Source of the DNA: Variovorax paradoxus
GTDB taxonomy: Bacteria > Pseudomonadota > Gammaproteobacteria > Burkholderiales > Burkholderiaceae_C
Reading direction: 5' to 3'
Assembly: GCF_902712855.1 (NCBI RefSeq)
Contig: NZ_LR743507.1
Location: 2,466,001 to 2,530,000, forward strand
Length of the DNA: 64,000 nucleotides
The notes below the pieces were generated by a model, which saw only the letters and a list, made by a program, of their open reading frames with translations, did not search any database and was not told the DNA's origin. How positions within the stretch are numbered: position 1 is the stretch's first letter; the number at the start of each line of letters is the position of its first letter. Below are positions 10,091 to 18,812 of this stretch, one piece after another. A program made the position numbers and the translations under genes.

Positions 10091-12994
10091 TCATTGTTCT
10101 GCCTGCTCGTCGGCCCAGCGATGGCTGCGGACCGATTGGTGGGCCAGTGCGGTGAGGATCAGCATGGTGGCGCCGAGCACCAGCGCGAACACGCCGATGT
10201 CGAAGAAGAGGGCGCTGGGCACGTGCAGCTCGCCGAGCACCGGCAGGTGCAGGTGGGCGGTGTGCGTGGTCAGGAAGGGGTAGCCGAAGAACACCGCGCC
10301 GCTGCCGGTGGCCAGCGCGAAGAGCAGGCCGATGGCGATCCAGCGCCGCGGGTAGATGCGCAGGTGCTCCTCGACCCATTCGGTGCCCGAAACGATGAAC
10401 TGCAGCACCAATGCCACCGACATCACCAGACCCGCGACGAAGCCGCCGCCGGGCGCGTTGTGGCCACGCATGAAGAGATAGACCGCCACCAGCACCGAGA
10501 GGGGCAGCAGCAGGCGCACCAGCACCGCCGGCACCATGAGGTAGCCGACCGCGGTGTCCTTGGCGCGGCGCGGGTTCAGCAGGTCGCTGCTGCCGTCGTC
10601 GGACTGCGCGCGCTGCTGCGGCGGCAGCGCCATCGACTCGACCGCGGGCCGGAAGCGCCGCAGCAGCGCGTAGACGGTGAGCGCCACCACGCCGAGCACG
10701 GTGATCTCGCCGAAGGTGTCGAAGCCGCGGAAGTCGACCAGCATCACGTTGACCACATTGGTGCCGCCGCCTTCGCTGAGCGCGCGATCGAGGAAGAAGG
10801 GCGAGATGCTTTGCGGAAAACTGCGCGTCATCATGGCCCACGACAGCGCCGCCATGCCGGCGCCGGCCACGGTGGCCACAAGCAGGTCGCGACCGCGCCG
10901 GCCCCACGGGCGCAGCCGCGCGCTGGCGGGTTGAATGACGTCCTTGCTGCGCATCGGCAGCCAGCGCAGCCCGAGCAGGATCAGCACCGTCGTTACCGCC
11001 TCGACCACCAGCTGCGTCAGGGCGAGGTCGGGCGCCGAGAACCAGATATAGGTGACGCAGGAGACCAGCCCCGCGCCCGCGGCCAGCATCAGCGCCGCGA
11101 GGCGGTGGAACTTGGCCTGCCAGGCGGCGGCGAGCGCGCAGACGCCGCCGATCAGCCACGTCATGGTGAACATCGGCGAGAACGGCAACAGCTCGCGCGA
11201 ACCGGTGCCCGCCGGTGTCTGTTGCAGCGCGGCGAAGGCGCCTGCCACCGCCACCACCACGAGCAGCAGGAGCTGGGTCTGCATGCGGCGCGTGCCGAAG
11301 AGCCGGCGGCTGCGGCGGCCGGCCTCGCTGAGCAGCGCGATCACGTGTTCGAAGATGACCTGGCCGTCGAAGCGATGCAGCAGCGGCGTGTGCTCGAGCC
11401 CGCCGCGGGCGCGCTGCCGCCGTTGCACCAGGTACAGCACGCCGCCGCCGGCCAGCGCCACGAAGCTCATGGCCAGCGGCAGGTTGAAGCCGTGCCACAG
11501 GGCCAGGCTGTAGTCGGGCAGCACGCCGCCGACCACCGGCGCGGCCGCGGCCGCCAGCATCGGGCCGACCGACCATGCCGGCGCCACGCCCACCACCAGG
11601 CAGATCAGCACGAGCAGTTCGACCGGCACGCGCATCCAGTGCGGCGGCTCGTGCGGATGCTTGGGCACGTCGTTGCCGCAGGGCGGGCCGAAGAACACGT
11701 CGAACACGAAGCGCGCCGAATAGGCCACGCTGAAGATGCCCGCGACGGTGGCGACGACGGGCAGGCTGAAGTCGACCCACGGCGTGGCCTGGATGAACAC
11801 CGTCTCGGCGAAGAACATCTCCTTCGAGAGGAATCCGTTGAGCAGCGGCACGCCGGCCATCGATGCGCTGGCGATGATGGCCAGTGCGCCCGTGACGGGC
11901 ATCAGCCGCATCAGGCCGCTGAGCTTGCGAATGTCGCGCGTGCCGGTTTCATGGTCGATGATGCCGGCTGCCATGAACAGCGAGGCCTTGAAGGTCGCGT
12001 GGTTCATCACGTGGAAGACCGCTGCGACGGCCGCGAGCGGGCTGTTCAGGCCCAGCAGCAGCGTGATGAGCCCGAGGTGCGAGATGGTGGAGTAGGCGAG
12101 CAGCGCCTTCAGGTCGCGCTGGAACATCGCGATGAAGCCGCCGAGCAGCAGCGTGATCGCGCCCGCGCCGCCCACCAGCCAGAACCATTGCTCGGTGCCC
12201 GAGAGCACCGGCCACAGCCGCGCCATCAGGAACACGCCGAGCTTCACCATGGTGGCGGAGTGCAGGTAGGCCGACACCGGCGTGGGCGCGGCCATGGCGC
12301 GCGGCAGCCAGAAGTGGAACGGGAACTGCGCGCTCTTGGTGAAGGCGCCCAGAAGGATCAGCACCAGCGCGACCGGGTAGAGCGCATGGGCGCGGATCAG
12401 TTCGCCCGAGGCCAGCACCACGTCGAGTTCGTAGCTGCCGACGATGCGCCCCAGCACCAGCACGCCGGCCAGCAGGCACAGCCCGCCCGCCCCGGTGACG
12501 GTGAGCGCCATGCGCGCGCCGCGTCGCGCGTCTCGCCTGTGATGCCAGTAGCCGATCAGCAGGAACGAGAACAGGCTCGTGAGCTCCCAGAACAGCACCA
12601 TCTGGATGAGGTTGCCCGAGAGCACCACGCCCATCATCGCGCCCATGAACGCGAGGAAGAACGAGAAGAAGCGCGGCACCGGGTCGGAGGCCGACATGTA
12701 GTAGCGCGCGTAGAGCACCACCAGTGCGCCGATGCCGAGCACCAGCATGCAGAACAGCCAGGCGAAGCCGTCGAGGCGGAACACAAGGTTCAGGCCCAGG
12801 GCCGGCAGCCATTCGATTTCCTGGCGCAGCACGTTGCCGTTCGCGAGCTGCGGAAAAAGCCAGGCCGCCTGGACGGCGCAACCCAGTGCGACCAGCCCTG
12901 CCAGCGTCGACTCCCGGTTGCGCGCGTTGGACGGCATCAACGCGGCCAGCACGCTGGCGATGAATGGGAGTGCGACGAGAAAGACCAGGGGCAT
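10091..12994 (-). CDS. mrpA: Fused Mrp cation/proton antiporter subunits A and B
   Basis: 967 residues, NuoL/MrpA-type. The N-terminal two thirds form the antiporter core, with FFWELTSLFSFLLIGYWHH near residue 133 and KSAQFPFHFWLPRAM near residue 220. A DUF4040-like segment follows, and the C-terminal 190 residues are an MrpB domain (for example GHNAPGGGFVAGLVMSVALV). No separate mrpB exists, so this is the group 2 (six-gene) Mrp arrangement. It is the first gene of the operon; a 75-base leader with alternative hairpins separates it from crcB. The cation (Na+ or K+) cannot be told from sequence alone. Confidence 0.93.
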   Translation of the reverse strand: MPLVFLVALPFIASVLAALMPSNARNRESTLAGLVALGCAVQAAWLFPQLANGNVLRQEIEWLPALGLNLVFRLDGFAWLFCMLVLGIGALVVLYARYYMSASDPVPRFFSFFLAFMGAMMGVVLSGNLIQMVLFWELTSLFSFLLIGYWHHRRDARRGARMALTVTGAGGLCLLAGVLVLGRIVGSYELDVVLASGELIRAHALYPVALVLILLGAFTKSAQFPFHFWLPRAMAAPTPVSAYLHSATMVKLGVFLMARLWPVLSGTEQWFWLVGGAGAITLLLGGFIAMFQRDLKALLAYSTISHLGLITLLLGLNSPLAAVAAVFHVMNHATFKASLFMAAGIIDHETGTRDIRKLSGLMRLMPVTGALAIIASASMAGVPLLNGFLSKEMFFAETVFIQATPWVDFSLPVVATVAGIFSVAYSARFVFDVFFGPPCGNDVPKHPHEPPHWMRVPVELLVLICLVVGVAPAWSVGPMLAAAAAPVVGGVLPDYSLALWHGFNLPLAMSFVALAGGGVLYLVQRRQRARGGLEHTPLLHRFDGQVIFEHVIALLSEAGRRSRRLFGTRRMQTQLLLLVVVAVAGAFAALQQTPAGTGSRELLPFSPMFTMTWLIGGVCALAAAWQAKFHRLAALMLAAGAGLVSCVTYIWFSAPDLALTQLVVEAVTTVLILLGLRWLPMRSKDVIQPASARLRPWGRRGRDLLVATVAGAGMAALSWAMMTRSFPQSISPFFLDRALSEGGGTNVVNVMLVDFRGFDTFGEITVLGVVALTVYALLRRFRPAVESMALPPQQRAQSDDGSSDLLNPRRAKDTAVGYLMVPAVLVRLLLPLSVLVAVYLFMRGHNAPGGGFVAGLVMSVALVLQFIVSGTEWVEEHLRIYPRRWIAIGLLFALATGSGAVFFGYPFLTTHTAHLHLPVLGELHVPSALFFDIGVFALVLGATMLILTALAHQSVRSHRWADEQAEQ

Positions 12995-13026
12995 TGGGGT
13001 CGATTCTATCGGCCGACCTATGGAAT

Positions 13027-13067
13027 GCCTTATCTATAACCGCAAGACATAAGGCTGTTTTCAGCCT
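13027..13067 (-). promoter_or_regulatory. Mutually exclusive hairpins in the crcB-mrpA spacer
   Basis: Two inverted repeats share bases. GCCTTAT (13027-13033) pairs with ATAAGGC (13049-13055); AGGCTG (13052-13057) pairs with CAGCCT (13062-13067) around a TTTT loop. Only one hairpin can form at a time, an arrangement used in attenuators. Neither arm is followed by a proper U-run in the minus direction, so a classical terminator is not supported. It may instead be an RNA processing site. Pairings are seen; function is inference. Confidence 0.35.
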
Positions 13068-13069
13068 GT

Positions 13070-13447
13070 TCAAGCGGAGAAGGCCTGCACGGTGCGAATG
13101 CCGAGCCAGGTGAGGAAGAGCGAGCCGCCCAGGTGGGCTGCGGCCGTGAGCATGGCCACACCCAACCGTCCTTCGAGCAGCATGGTCGTGACCTCGGCGG
13201 AGAAGCTCGAGAAGGTGGTGAGGCCGCCGAGAAAGCCGGTCACCAGCGCGAGCCGCCAGACCGGGTCGAGGTCCGGCAGCAGCTGAAAGGTGGCAATGGC
13301 CACGCCGATGAGGTAGCCGCCGATCAGGTTGGCAGCCAGCGTGCCCCAAGGCATGAGGCCGCCGGCGCCGAACCAGAGGGCGAGGCCCCAGCGGGCCAGT
13401 GCGCCCACGGAGGCGCCGATGCAGATAGCGAGAACAGGAAGCAGCAT
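13070..13447 (-). CDS. crcB: Fluoride ion exporter CrcB/Fluc
   Basis: 125-residue small membrane protein of the Fluc family with four helices. Diagnostic motifs are GTLAANLIGGYLIG (about residues 35-48) and GFLGGLTTFSSFS (about 71-83), which form the pore and the central Na+ site. Fluc channels work as antiparallel dimers. The gene lies 10 bases after dctM and may be read with the TRAP genes; with so little upstream space there is no room for a fluoride riboswitch. The next gene downstream is mrpA. Confidence 0.93.
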   Translation of the reverse strand: MLLPVLAICIGASVGALARWGLALWFGAGGLMPWGTLAANLIGGYLIGVAIATFQLLPDLDPVWRLALVTGFLGGLTTFSSFSAEVTTMLLEGRLGVAMLTAAAHLGGSLFLTWLGIRTVQAFSA

Positions 13448-13457
13448 CCCTCGATTG

Positions 13458-14759
13458 TCAGGGGGCCATCTGCTGCGGCAACCACGTCACCAACTGCGGC
13501 ACGAAGTAGATGATGAGCACGGCTGCGACCATCAGGAAGAACATCGGCAGCGTCACACGCGCGATGTAGAGCAGATCCTTGCCGGTCATGCCCTGCAGCA
13601 CGAACAGGTTGAAGCCCACCGGCGGTGTGATCTGCGCCATCTCGACCACCAGCACGATGAAGATGCCGAACCACACCGGATCGATGCCGGCCGCGGTGAC
13701 GGTCGGCATGATCACGCCCATGGTCAGGACCACCATCGAGATGCCGTCCAGGAAACAGCCGAGCACGACGTAGAACGCCGCCAGCATCAGGATGAGCTGG
13801 AACTTCGACAGCCCGAGCGAGCCGATCCATTCGGCCAGGTGCCGTGGCAGTCCGATGTAGCCCATGGCCAATGTGAGGAACGCCGCGCCCGCGAGGATCA
13901 GCGCCATCATGCAGTACAGGCGCGTGGCGCCCAGCAGCGCTTCCTTGAAGCTGTGCCAGGTCAGCGACCCCTGCGCGCCGGAGATGACCATCGCGCCGAC
14001 CACGCCCACGGCGGCTGCTTCGGTCGCGGTGGCGATGCCCGCGTAGATCGATCCGAGCACCGACACGATCAGCAACGCCACTGGAATCAGCGACATCGAA
14101 GCCTTGAGCTTCTCCGTGAAGGGCAGCTTTGCATCGGCGGGCGGCACGCGGTCGGGGTGGCGCAGCGCCCAGAACACGATGTAGCCCGAGAACAGCAGCG
14201 CCAGCAGGATGCCCGGGATGACGCCTGCGATGAAGAGGCGCGCAATCGATACGTCCGCACTCACGCCGTAGACGATCATGATGATCGATGGCGGAATCAG
14301 GAGCCCGAGCGTGCCGGCGCCAGCCAGCGTGCCGATGACCATGTCGTCGGGATAGCCACGGCGCTTGAGTTCGGGCAGGCTCATCTTGCCGATGGTGGCG
14401 CAGGTCGCCGCGCTCGAGCCCGAGACGGCGGCGAACACCGCGCAGCCCACCACGTTGGTGTGCAGCAAGCGGCCCGGCAGGCTTTGCATCCAGGGCGCGA
14501 GGCCCTTGAACATGTCCTGCGAGAGTCGTGTGCGGAACAGGATCTCGCCCATCCAGACGAACAGTGGCAACGCGGTGAGCGTCCAGCTCGAGGCCGACCC
14601 CCAGATTGTCACGGCCATGGCGTCGCCGGCAGGGCGGGACGAGAAGATCTGCATGGCGATCCAGGCCACGCCCGAAAGCGTGAGGCCGATCCAGACGCCG
14701 CTGCCCAGGATAAGGAACAGCGCGGCAATCAGAAGACCCGCAATGGCGATGTCATTCAT
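13458..14759 (-). CDS. dctM: TRAP transporter large permease subunit
   Basis: 433-residue DctM-family permease with about 12 helices. Family landmarks include the N-terminal LFLILGSGVWIGLTLSG, GTLAGAGTLGLLIPPSIIM near residue 163 and the C-terminal EMAQITPPVGFNLFVLQG. Together with DctQ and the binding protein DctP it forms a Na+-driven tripartite transporter of the inner membrane for organic acids. It overlaps dctQ by 8 bases. The substrate cannot be assigned. Confidence 0.93.
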   Translation of the reverse strand: MNDIAIAGLLIAALFLILGSGVWIGLTLSGVAWIAMQIFSSRPAGDAMAVTIWGSASSWTLTALPLFVWMGEILFRTRLSQDMFKGLAPWMQSLPGRLLHTNVVGCAVFAAVSGSSAATCATIGKMSLPELKRRGYPDDMVIGTLAGAGTLGLLIPPSIIMIVYGVSADVSIARLFIAGVIPGILLALLFSGYIVFWALRHPDRVPPADAKLPFTEKLKASMSLIPVALLIVSVLGSIYAGIATATEAAAVGVVGAMVISGAQGSLTWHSFKEALLGATRLYCMMALILAGAAFLTLAMGYIGLPRHLAEWIGSLGLSKFQLILMLAAFYVVLGCFLDGISMVVLTMGVIMPTVTAAGIDPVWFGIFIVLVVEMAQITPPVGFNLFVLQGMTGKDLLYIARVTLPMFFLMVAAVLIIYFVPQLVTWLPQQMAP

Positions 14760-15261
14760 GGCGAAGCGCCTCCGTCTCGGCGGCCTTGGCCGGGCGGCCG
14801 CGCCACTCGATCACGAACTCGTCGAGCGATGCAATCGCAAAGACGGCTGTGCCGAGTGCCATCGACAACTGGGGAATCCACAACGGCGTGGCGTCGTTGC
14901 TGGTGGAAATGTCATGGTAGTCGAGCGATTGCCACACCAGGCGGATGCTGTACCAGGCGAACAGCAGCGCGAGCAGCGCCCCGGCGCCCGTGGCCCAGCG
15001 CTCGAGCCAGCGTTGCGCCGCGGGCGGCAGGTTCTGCAGCACCAGGCTGACGCGGATGTGCTCGCTGCGCTTGAGGGTGTGCGCCAGCGCCAGGAAGCCC
15101 GCGCCCGCCATCAGGTAGCCGGCGTAGGCGTCGATGCCCGGGATGTTGAAGTGAAGCTGGCGGCCGACGATGGACAGGAGCACCATCACAAGCAGGCCGA
15201 CCATGAAAAGCGCCGCCAGTGCGGCGGCGCTCATGTAGAGAAGATCAAGCGACTTGCGCAT
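14752..15261 (-). CDS. dctQ: TRAP transporter small permease subunit
   Basis: 169-residue DctQ-family protein with four hydrophobic helices (about residues 7-31, 43-63, 88-108, 130-150). HTLKRSEHIRVSLV is the conserved central loop. Its end overlaps dctM, and dctP lies 21 bases upstream, so the three genes form a dctPQM operon. Confidence 0.91.
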   Translation of the reverse strand: MRKSLDLLYMSAAALAALFMVGLLVMVLLSIVGRQLHFNIPGIDAYAGYLMAGAGFLALAHTLKRSEHIRVSLVLQNLPPAAQRWLERWATGAGALLALLFAWYSIRLVWQSLDYHDISTSNDATPLWIPQLSMALGTAVFAIASLDEFVIEWRGRPAKAAETEALRHE

Positions 15262-15282
15262 CGGATGCAGTGGAAGTCCGAC

Positions 15283-16251
15283 TCACATCTTCTTGTAGGC
15301 ATCGACGACGGCCTGGCCTTCGGGGCCGGCCTTCTCGGTCCACTCCTTGATCATGGTGTCGCCGACCTTCTTCATGTCGGCCTTGAGCTGCGCCGACGGC
15401 ACGTGCACCGTCATGCCGTTCTTCTTGAGGAGGTCCAGGTATTCGACATTCTTCTTCTTGGAGAGGTCCCAGCCGCGCTTCTCGGCGTCGGCCGCGGCCT
15501 TGAGCACCGCCTCCTGCGTCGGCTTGTCGAGCGCGTCGAACGCTTTCTTGTTCATGAGCACCGCGTTCTTCGGAAGCCACGCCTGGGTGTCGTAGAAGTT
15601 CTTGATGTACTCGTAGGTCTTGGTGTCGTAGCCGGTGGAGCCCGAGGACATGTACGACTCGATGACGCCGGTAGCCATGGCCTGCGACAGTTCGGCCTGC
15701 TGCACAGTAACGGGCTGCGCGCCGACGAGTTCGCCGATGCGCGCCGTGGCGGGGCTGTAGGCACGCCACTTCACGCCCTTGAGGTCGGCAGCCGAGGCGA
15801 TCTCCTTCTTCACGAAGATGCCCTGCGGCGGCCAGGCCACCGTGTAGAGCAACTGGATGCCTTGCTCGGCCAGCTTCTTCTCCAACGCGGGTTTCTGTGC
15901 CTGGTAGAGCTTCCAGGCGGCGTCGTAGCTGTCGGCCAGGAACGGGATGCCGTCGGCACCGAACATCTGCCATTCGTTCTGGTAGTTCACGAGGAGGATT
16001 TCGCCCAGCTGCGCCTGACCGCCCTGAACCGCTCGCTTGATCTCGGGCGCCTTGAAGAGCGACGCGTTGGCGTGCACCGTGATCTTGAGCTTGCCGCTGC
16101 TGCCCTTTTCCACGTCGCTGGCAAATTGGGCGATGTTCTCCGTGTGGAAGTTGCTGGCCGGGTAGGCGGTGGGCATGTCCCACTTGGTCTGCGCGAAGGC
16201 TGCGGCGCCAAGGGTCAGACCCGCGAGGGCGATGCCGAACTTGTGATTCAT
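15283..16251 (-). CDS. dctP: TRAP transporter solute-binding protein
   Basis: 322-residue periplasmic binding protein with a signal peptide (residues 1-20, cleavage after AAAFA). The DctP fold is shown by YPASNFHTENIAQFASDVE near the N-terminus, the conserved arginine region GVKWRAYSPATARI, and EMMSSGSTG-like EYSMSSGSTGYD variants near residue 195 (seen as ESYMSSGSTGYD). The start is the ATG at 16251, preceded by GGAGAG; an upstream in-frame ATG would add an unlikely 32-residue leader before the signal peptide. The protein delivers the substrate to DctQM. Confidence 0.92.
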   Translation of the reverse strand: MNHKFGIALAGLTLGAAAFAQTKWDMPTAYPASNFHTENIAQFASDVEKGSSGKLKITVHANASLFKAPEIKRAVQGGQAQLGEILLVNYQNEWQMFGADGIPFLADSYDAAWKLYQAQKPALEKKLAEQGIQLLYTVAWPPQGIFVKKEIASAADLKGVKWRAYSPATARIGELVGAQPVTVQQAELSQAMATGVIESYMSSGSTGYDTKTYEYIKNFYDTQAWLPKNAVLMNKKAFDALDKPTQEAVLKAAADAEKRGWDLSKKKNVEYLDLLKKNGMTVHVPSAQLKADMKKVGDTMIKEWTEKAGPEGQAVVDAYKKM

Positions 16252-16348
16252 GAGCTCTCCGGAACGTATGAAAGTGAAAAGGAAAATGAGCATACGTGCA
16301 AATTCCGGGCCATCTTCTGAGGCATTTCCCTGCCTTGTTGCGCGCATA

Positions 16349-16373
16349 TAAAAAGCCGCCCGAAGGCGGCTTG
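16349..16373 (-). terminator. Rho-independent terminator after the comEA-like gene
   Basis: AAGCCGCC and GGCGGCTT flank a CGAA loop (perfect 8-bp stem, 16353-16372). On the minus strand the stem is followed by TTTTTAT. It lies 37 bases after the stop of the comEA-like gene and separates it from the dctP promoter region. Confidence 0.85.
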
Positions 16374-16409
16374 GTGTCGTATCGATCCGGTGCGTGGATC
16401 AGGCGTGCG

Positions 16410-16727
16410 TCATGGCTTGGCCGGCTTGGCTTCCTTCACGTCCTTGGGATTGGCTGCGGCGCCGCCGAAGCTCTTGCCGTTCACCGTGAGGCCCTCGGCC
16501 GAGAGCTTCTCCGCGTTCTTTTCCTTCACGCCCTTCACGCGCTGCATGAGGTCGGGCCAGTCCTTGAACTCGCCTTCCTTGCGCGCCTCGAGGATGCGCT
16601 TGGACATCGACGGGCCGACGCCCTTGATGCCGTCCAGGTCGGCGGCAGTGCCCTTGTTGACGTCGACGGCTGCATGAGCGGCAACGGCGAACAACATGGC
16701 CGTGACCGCCAGCATTTTCTTGAACAT
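16410..16727 (-). CDS. Exported helix-hairpin-helix (ComEA-type) DNA-binding protein
   Basis: 105 residues with a signal peptide (1-19, ending AAHA) and a ComEA-type helix-hairpin-helix pair (about residues 21-75; DVNKGTAADLDGIKGVGPSM). ComEA proteins bind incoming double-stranded DNA in the periplasm and pull it through the outer membrane during natural transformation. The lysine-rich tail is longer than usual. It stands alone between two terminators or gaps. Many Comamonadaceae carry such short ComEA-like proteins without being proven competent, so the role is inferred from family. Confidence 0.85.
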   Translation of the reverse strand: MFKKMLAVTAMLFAVAAHAAVDVNKGTAADLDGIKGVGPSMSKRILEARKEGEFKDWPDLMQRVKGVKEKNAEKLSAEGLTVNGKSFGGAAANPKDVKEAKPAKP

Positions 16728-16862
16728 GATTTTTTACTCCCTGATGTTGGTATGACTGACAGCCGACAAGAGCGTCGGCCCGCGATCAACGGGGGCAGGG
16801 AGCGGCGCGTTGACGCTCGAAAGCATGGCCGGTGCCGACGTGACCATTGTTCAAAAGCGTGA

Positions 16863-18032
16863 TCAAAGCTCCTCGACGCGGCGCGGCGGATAGCTGTCCC
16901 AGGCCTGGCAGCCGGGGCAGTGCCAGAAGTACTGGTGTGCCTCGAAGCCGCAGGCTGCGCAGCGGTAGCGCATGAGCGGGCGCGTGGCCTGGTCGAGCGC
17001 GCGTTGCACCTGCGGGTGGAACTGCTCGTGCTCGAACTTCTCGCCGGACAGCCAGCGCGATGCGGCCACCAGCGAGGGCTGCTGCGCCAGGTGTGCGATG
17101 TAGCCGTCGCGCGGCGTCGGGTCGGGTGCCTCGGGCGTGGCGGTGGGCGTGCCGCCGAGCGCGATCATCGCCTCGAGCACGTCGATGGAAGGCGATTCGA
17201 CATAGCGCCGCTGCAGCAGGGCGAGCGCGTCGGCCTCCCGGTGCGCCGCCACGGCCGCCTGCTGCAACGCGGCCGCGTAGAGCGGTAGCGCGAGCGGCGC
17301 GTTGTTGCTCAGGGCCACCAGGGTGTCGAAGGCTGCGCCGGGTTCGCCGTTGCGCAGCTGCAGGTTGGCCGTGTCGATGGCGGGGCGCGGCGCCTGCGGC
17401 GCCAGTTCGACGGCCGCTGCCAGCAGCTTCGCGGCACCGGGCAGGTCGCCGGCCGCAACGCGCTCGGTGGCCTGCTCGCACAGGTGATGCGCGCGCCGCG
17501 TGCCGTAGCTGGCCTGATCGGACTCGTCGAGCTTCTGCGCCACGTTGGCGGCCTGCGCCCATTCGCGCGAGCGCTCGTAGATGGCCAGCAGCGACAGGCG
17601 CGCCTCGTTCTCGTAGCGCGTGCCCTCGAGCTTCTGCAGCGCGGCCTCGGCGCGGTCGAGCAGGCCGGCGCGAAGGAAGTCCTGCGCCAGCGCATGCTGT
17701 GCGCGCTCGCGGTCGCTGCGACTCAGGTCGCCCCGTCCCAGCAGGTGCTCGTGCACGCGCACGGCGCGCTGGTATTCGCCGCGCCTGCGGAACAGGTTGC
17801 CGAGCGCGAAATGCAGCTCCTGGGTGTCAGGGTCGTTCTGCACGGCCTCGATGAAAGCGTCGATGGCCTGGTCCTGCTGCTCGTTGAGCAGGAAGTTGAG
17901 TCCGCGGAAGTAGGCCTTGGGTGCCTGCCGGTTCTCGAGCTTGAGTTGCCGGATGTCGAAGCGCGACGCGAGCCAGCCCAGCACGAAGGCGACGGGCAGG
18001 CTGATCAGCAGCCAGCTGGGATCAAAGTCCAT
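16863..18032 (-). CDS. lapB: Lipopolysaccharide assembly protein B (YciM)
   Basis: 389 residues, the same length as E. coli LapB. An N-terminal membrane helix (about residues 6-22, SWLLISLPVAFVLGWLAS) is followed by TPR repeats (about 35-350) and a C-terminal rubredoxin-like zinc site with two CxxC pairs (CAACG and CPGCQ). LapB adapts LpxC for FtsH cleavage and so balances LPS synthesis. The ATG at 18032 overlaps lapA by 11 bases; open sequence upstream belongs to the lapA region in another frame. The lapAB pair downstream of ihfB is the standard order. Confidence 0.92.
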   Translation of the reverse strand: MDFDPSWLLISLPVAFVLGWLASRFDIRQLKLENRQAPKAYFRGLNFLLNEQQDQAIDAFIEAVQNDPDTQELHFALGNLFRRRGEYQRAVRVHEHLLGRGDLSRSDRERAQHALAQDFLRAGLLDRAEAALQKLEGTRYENEARLSLLAIYERSREWAQAANVAQKLDESDQASYGTRRAHHLCEQATERVAAGDLPGAAKLLAAAVELAPQAPRPAIDTANLQLRNGEPGAAFDTLVALSNNAPLALPLYAAALQQAAVAAHREADALALLQRRYVESPSIDVLEAMIALGGTPTATPEAPDPTPRDGYIAHLAQQPSLVAASRWLSGEKFEHEQFHPQVQRALDQATRPLMRYRCAACGFEAHQYFWHCPGCQAWDSYPPRRVEEL

Positions 18033-18357
18033 GTTGACGTACGGCGGGAAGGTCGGTGGCAGAGATGGCCGGCGCGGCTGCGGGAGCCGGTGCTGCGGCC
18101 AGCGGCACGGATGGCTGGGCTTCGGTGGCGGCAGGCAGTTGTGCTGCGGCGGCGCGGTGTTTCCACCAGCCGGGCAGCATGCCCAGTGCACCCACCACCA
18201 GTCCGCCGGCGAAGGCCGCGAGCACCACGAGCACCAGGGGGGCACGCCAGTAGGTGCCGAAGAAGAAGTAGACGGTCGCGTCGTGCTGGTTGTTCAGCGC
18301 GAAGGCGAAGAGCGTAAAAAAAATGGCTGCCTTGAGCAGCCACAGGAGGTATTTCAT
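18022..18357 (-). CDS. lapA: LapA-domain membrane protein
   Basis: 111 residues with two hydrophobic helices (about 3-20 and 38-63) and the LapA motif FALNNQHDATVYFFFG between them; the C-terminal 45 residues are an Ala/Pro-rich cytoplasmic tail. LapA partners LapB at the inner membrane in lipopolysaccharide assembly. It lies 57 bases after ihfB and overlaps lapB by 11 bases. Confidence 0.88.
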   Translation of the reverse strand: MKYLLWLLKAAIFFTLFAFALNNQHDATVYFFFGTYWRAPLVLVVLAAFAGGLVVGALGMLPGWWKHRAAAAQLPAATEAQPSVPLAAAPAPAAAPAISATDLPAVRQHGL

Positions 18358-18414
18358 GCACGTTCCCGTTGGAGGGACGATTCTACGTTTGCAACCGTCG
18401 GGACGGCCCGGCCA

Positions 18415-18741
18415 TCAGGCCTTGCGCGCGCTGGCTTCCTTGCCTGCATCGAGCTCGGCCGTCTTTGCGTCGACCGCTTCGCGCAGCGCCTTGCCGGGCT
18501 TGAAGTGCGGCACGCGCTTCTCGGGAATCTGCACGCTCTCGCCCGAACGCGGGTTGCGGCCGATGCGCGGCGGGCGCCGGTTGACCGAGAAGCTGCCGAA
18601 GCCACGGATCTCGATGCGGTGTCCGCGCACCAATGCGTCGCTCATCGCGTCGAGGATGGTCTTGACGGCGTATTCGGCATCGCGGTGCGTGAGCTGCGCA
18701 AAGCGAGCTGCAAGTTCTTCGACGAGGTCTGAGCGGGTCAT
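18415..18741 (-). CDS. ihfB: Integration host factor subunit beta
   Basis: 108-residue HU/IHF-family DNA-bending protein. The DNA-inserting beta-arm is visible as RRPPRIGRNPRSGESVQIP with the intercalating proline, and GFGSFSVN precedes it. A lysine/alanine tail of about 15 residues extends past the E. coli length (94). IHF bends DNA to bring NtrC-type activators to sigma-54 promoters, such as the one before glnA here. It lies downstream of rpsA, with an intrinsic terminator in the spacer. Confidence 0.95.
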   Translation of the reverse strand: MTRSDLVEELAARFAQLTHRDAEYAVKTILDAMSDALVRGHRIEIRGFGSFSVNRRPPRIGRNPRSGESVQIPEKRVPHFKPGKALREAVDAKTAELDAGKEASARKA

Positions 18742-18763
18742 GGGCCAAACAAAAACGTGGACG

Positions 18764-18801
18764 AAAAAAAAGACAGAGCGGCCCCAGGGCCCACTCTGTC
18801 T
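18764..18801 (-). terminator. Strong intrinsic terminator between rpsA and ihfB
   Basis: GACAGAG (18772-18778) pairs with CTCTGTC (18794-18800), with an inner GGCCC/GGGCC stem. On the minus strand it is followed by eight T residues. It lies 12 bases after the rpsA stop and 22 bases before the ihfB start, so ihfB must rely on read-through or on a promoter inside or near this short spacer. Confidence 0.85.
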
Positions 18802-18812
18802 TCGGACTCAGC

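Noticed and set aside
9554..13039. A plus-strand open frame of more than 1,100 codons antisense to the mrp genes.
   Set aside because: It is rich in His, Arg, Gln and Ala as expected from the reverse of hydrophobic GC-rich genes, has no motif, and the minus-strand Mrp genes are unmistakable.
13448..13457. A fluoride riboswitch upstream of crcB.
   Set aside because: Only 10 bases separate crcB from dctM, too short for the riboswitch, and no matching sequence is seen in dctM's end.
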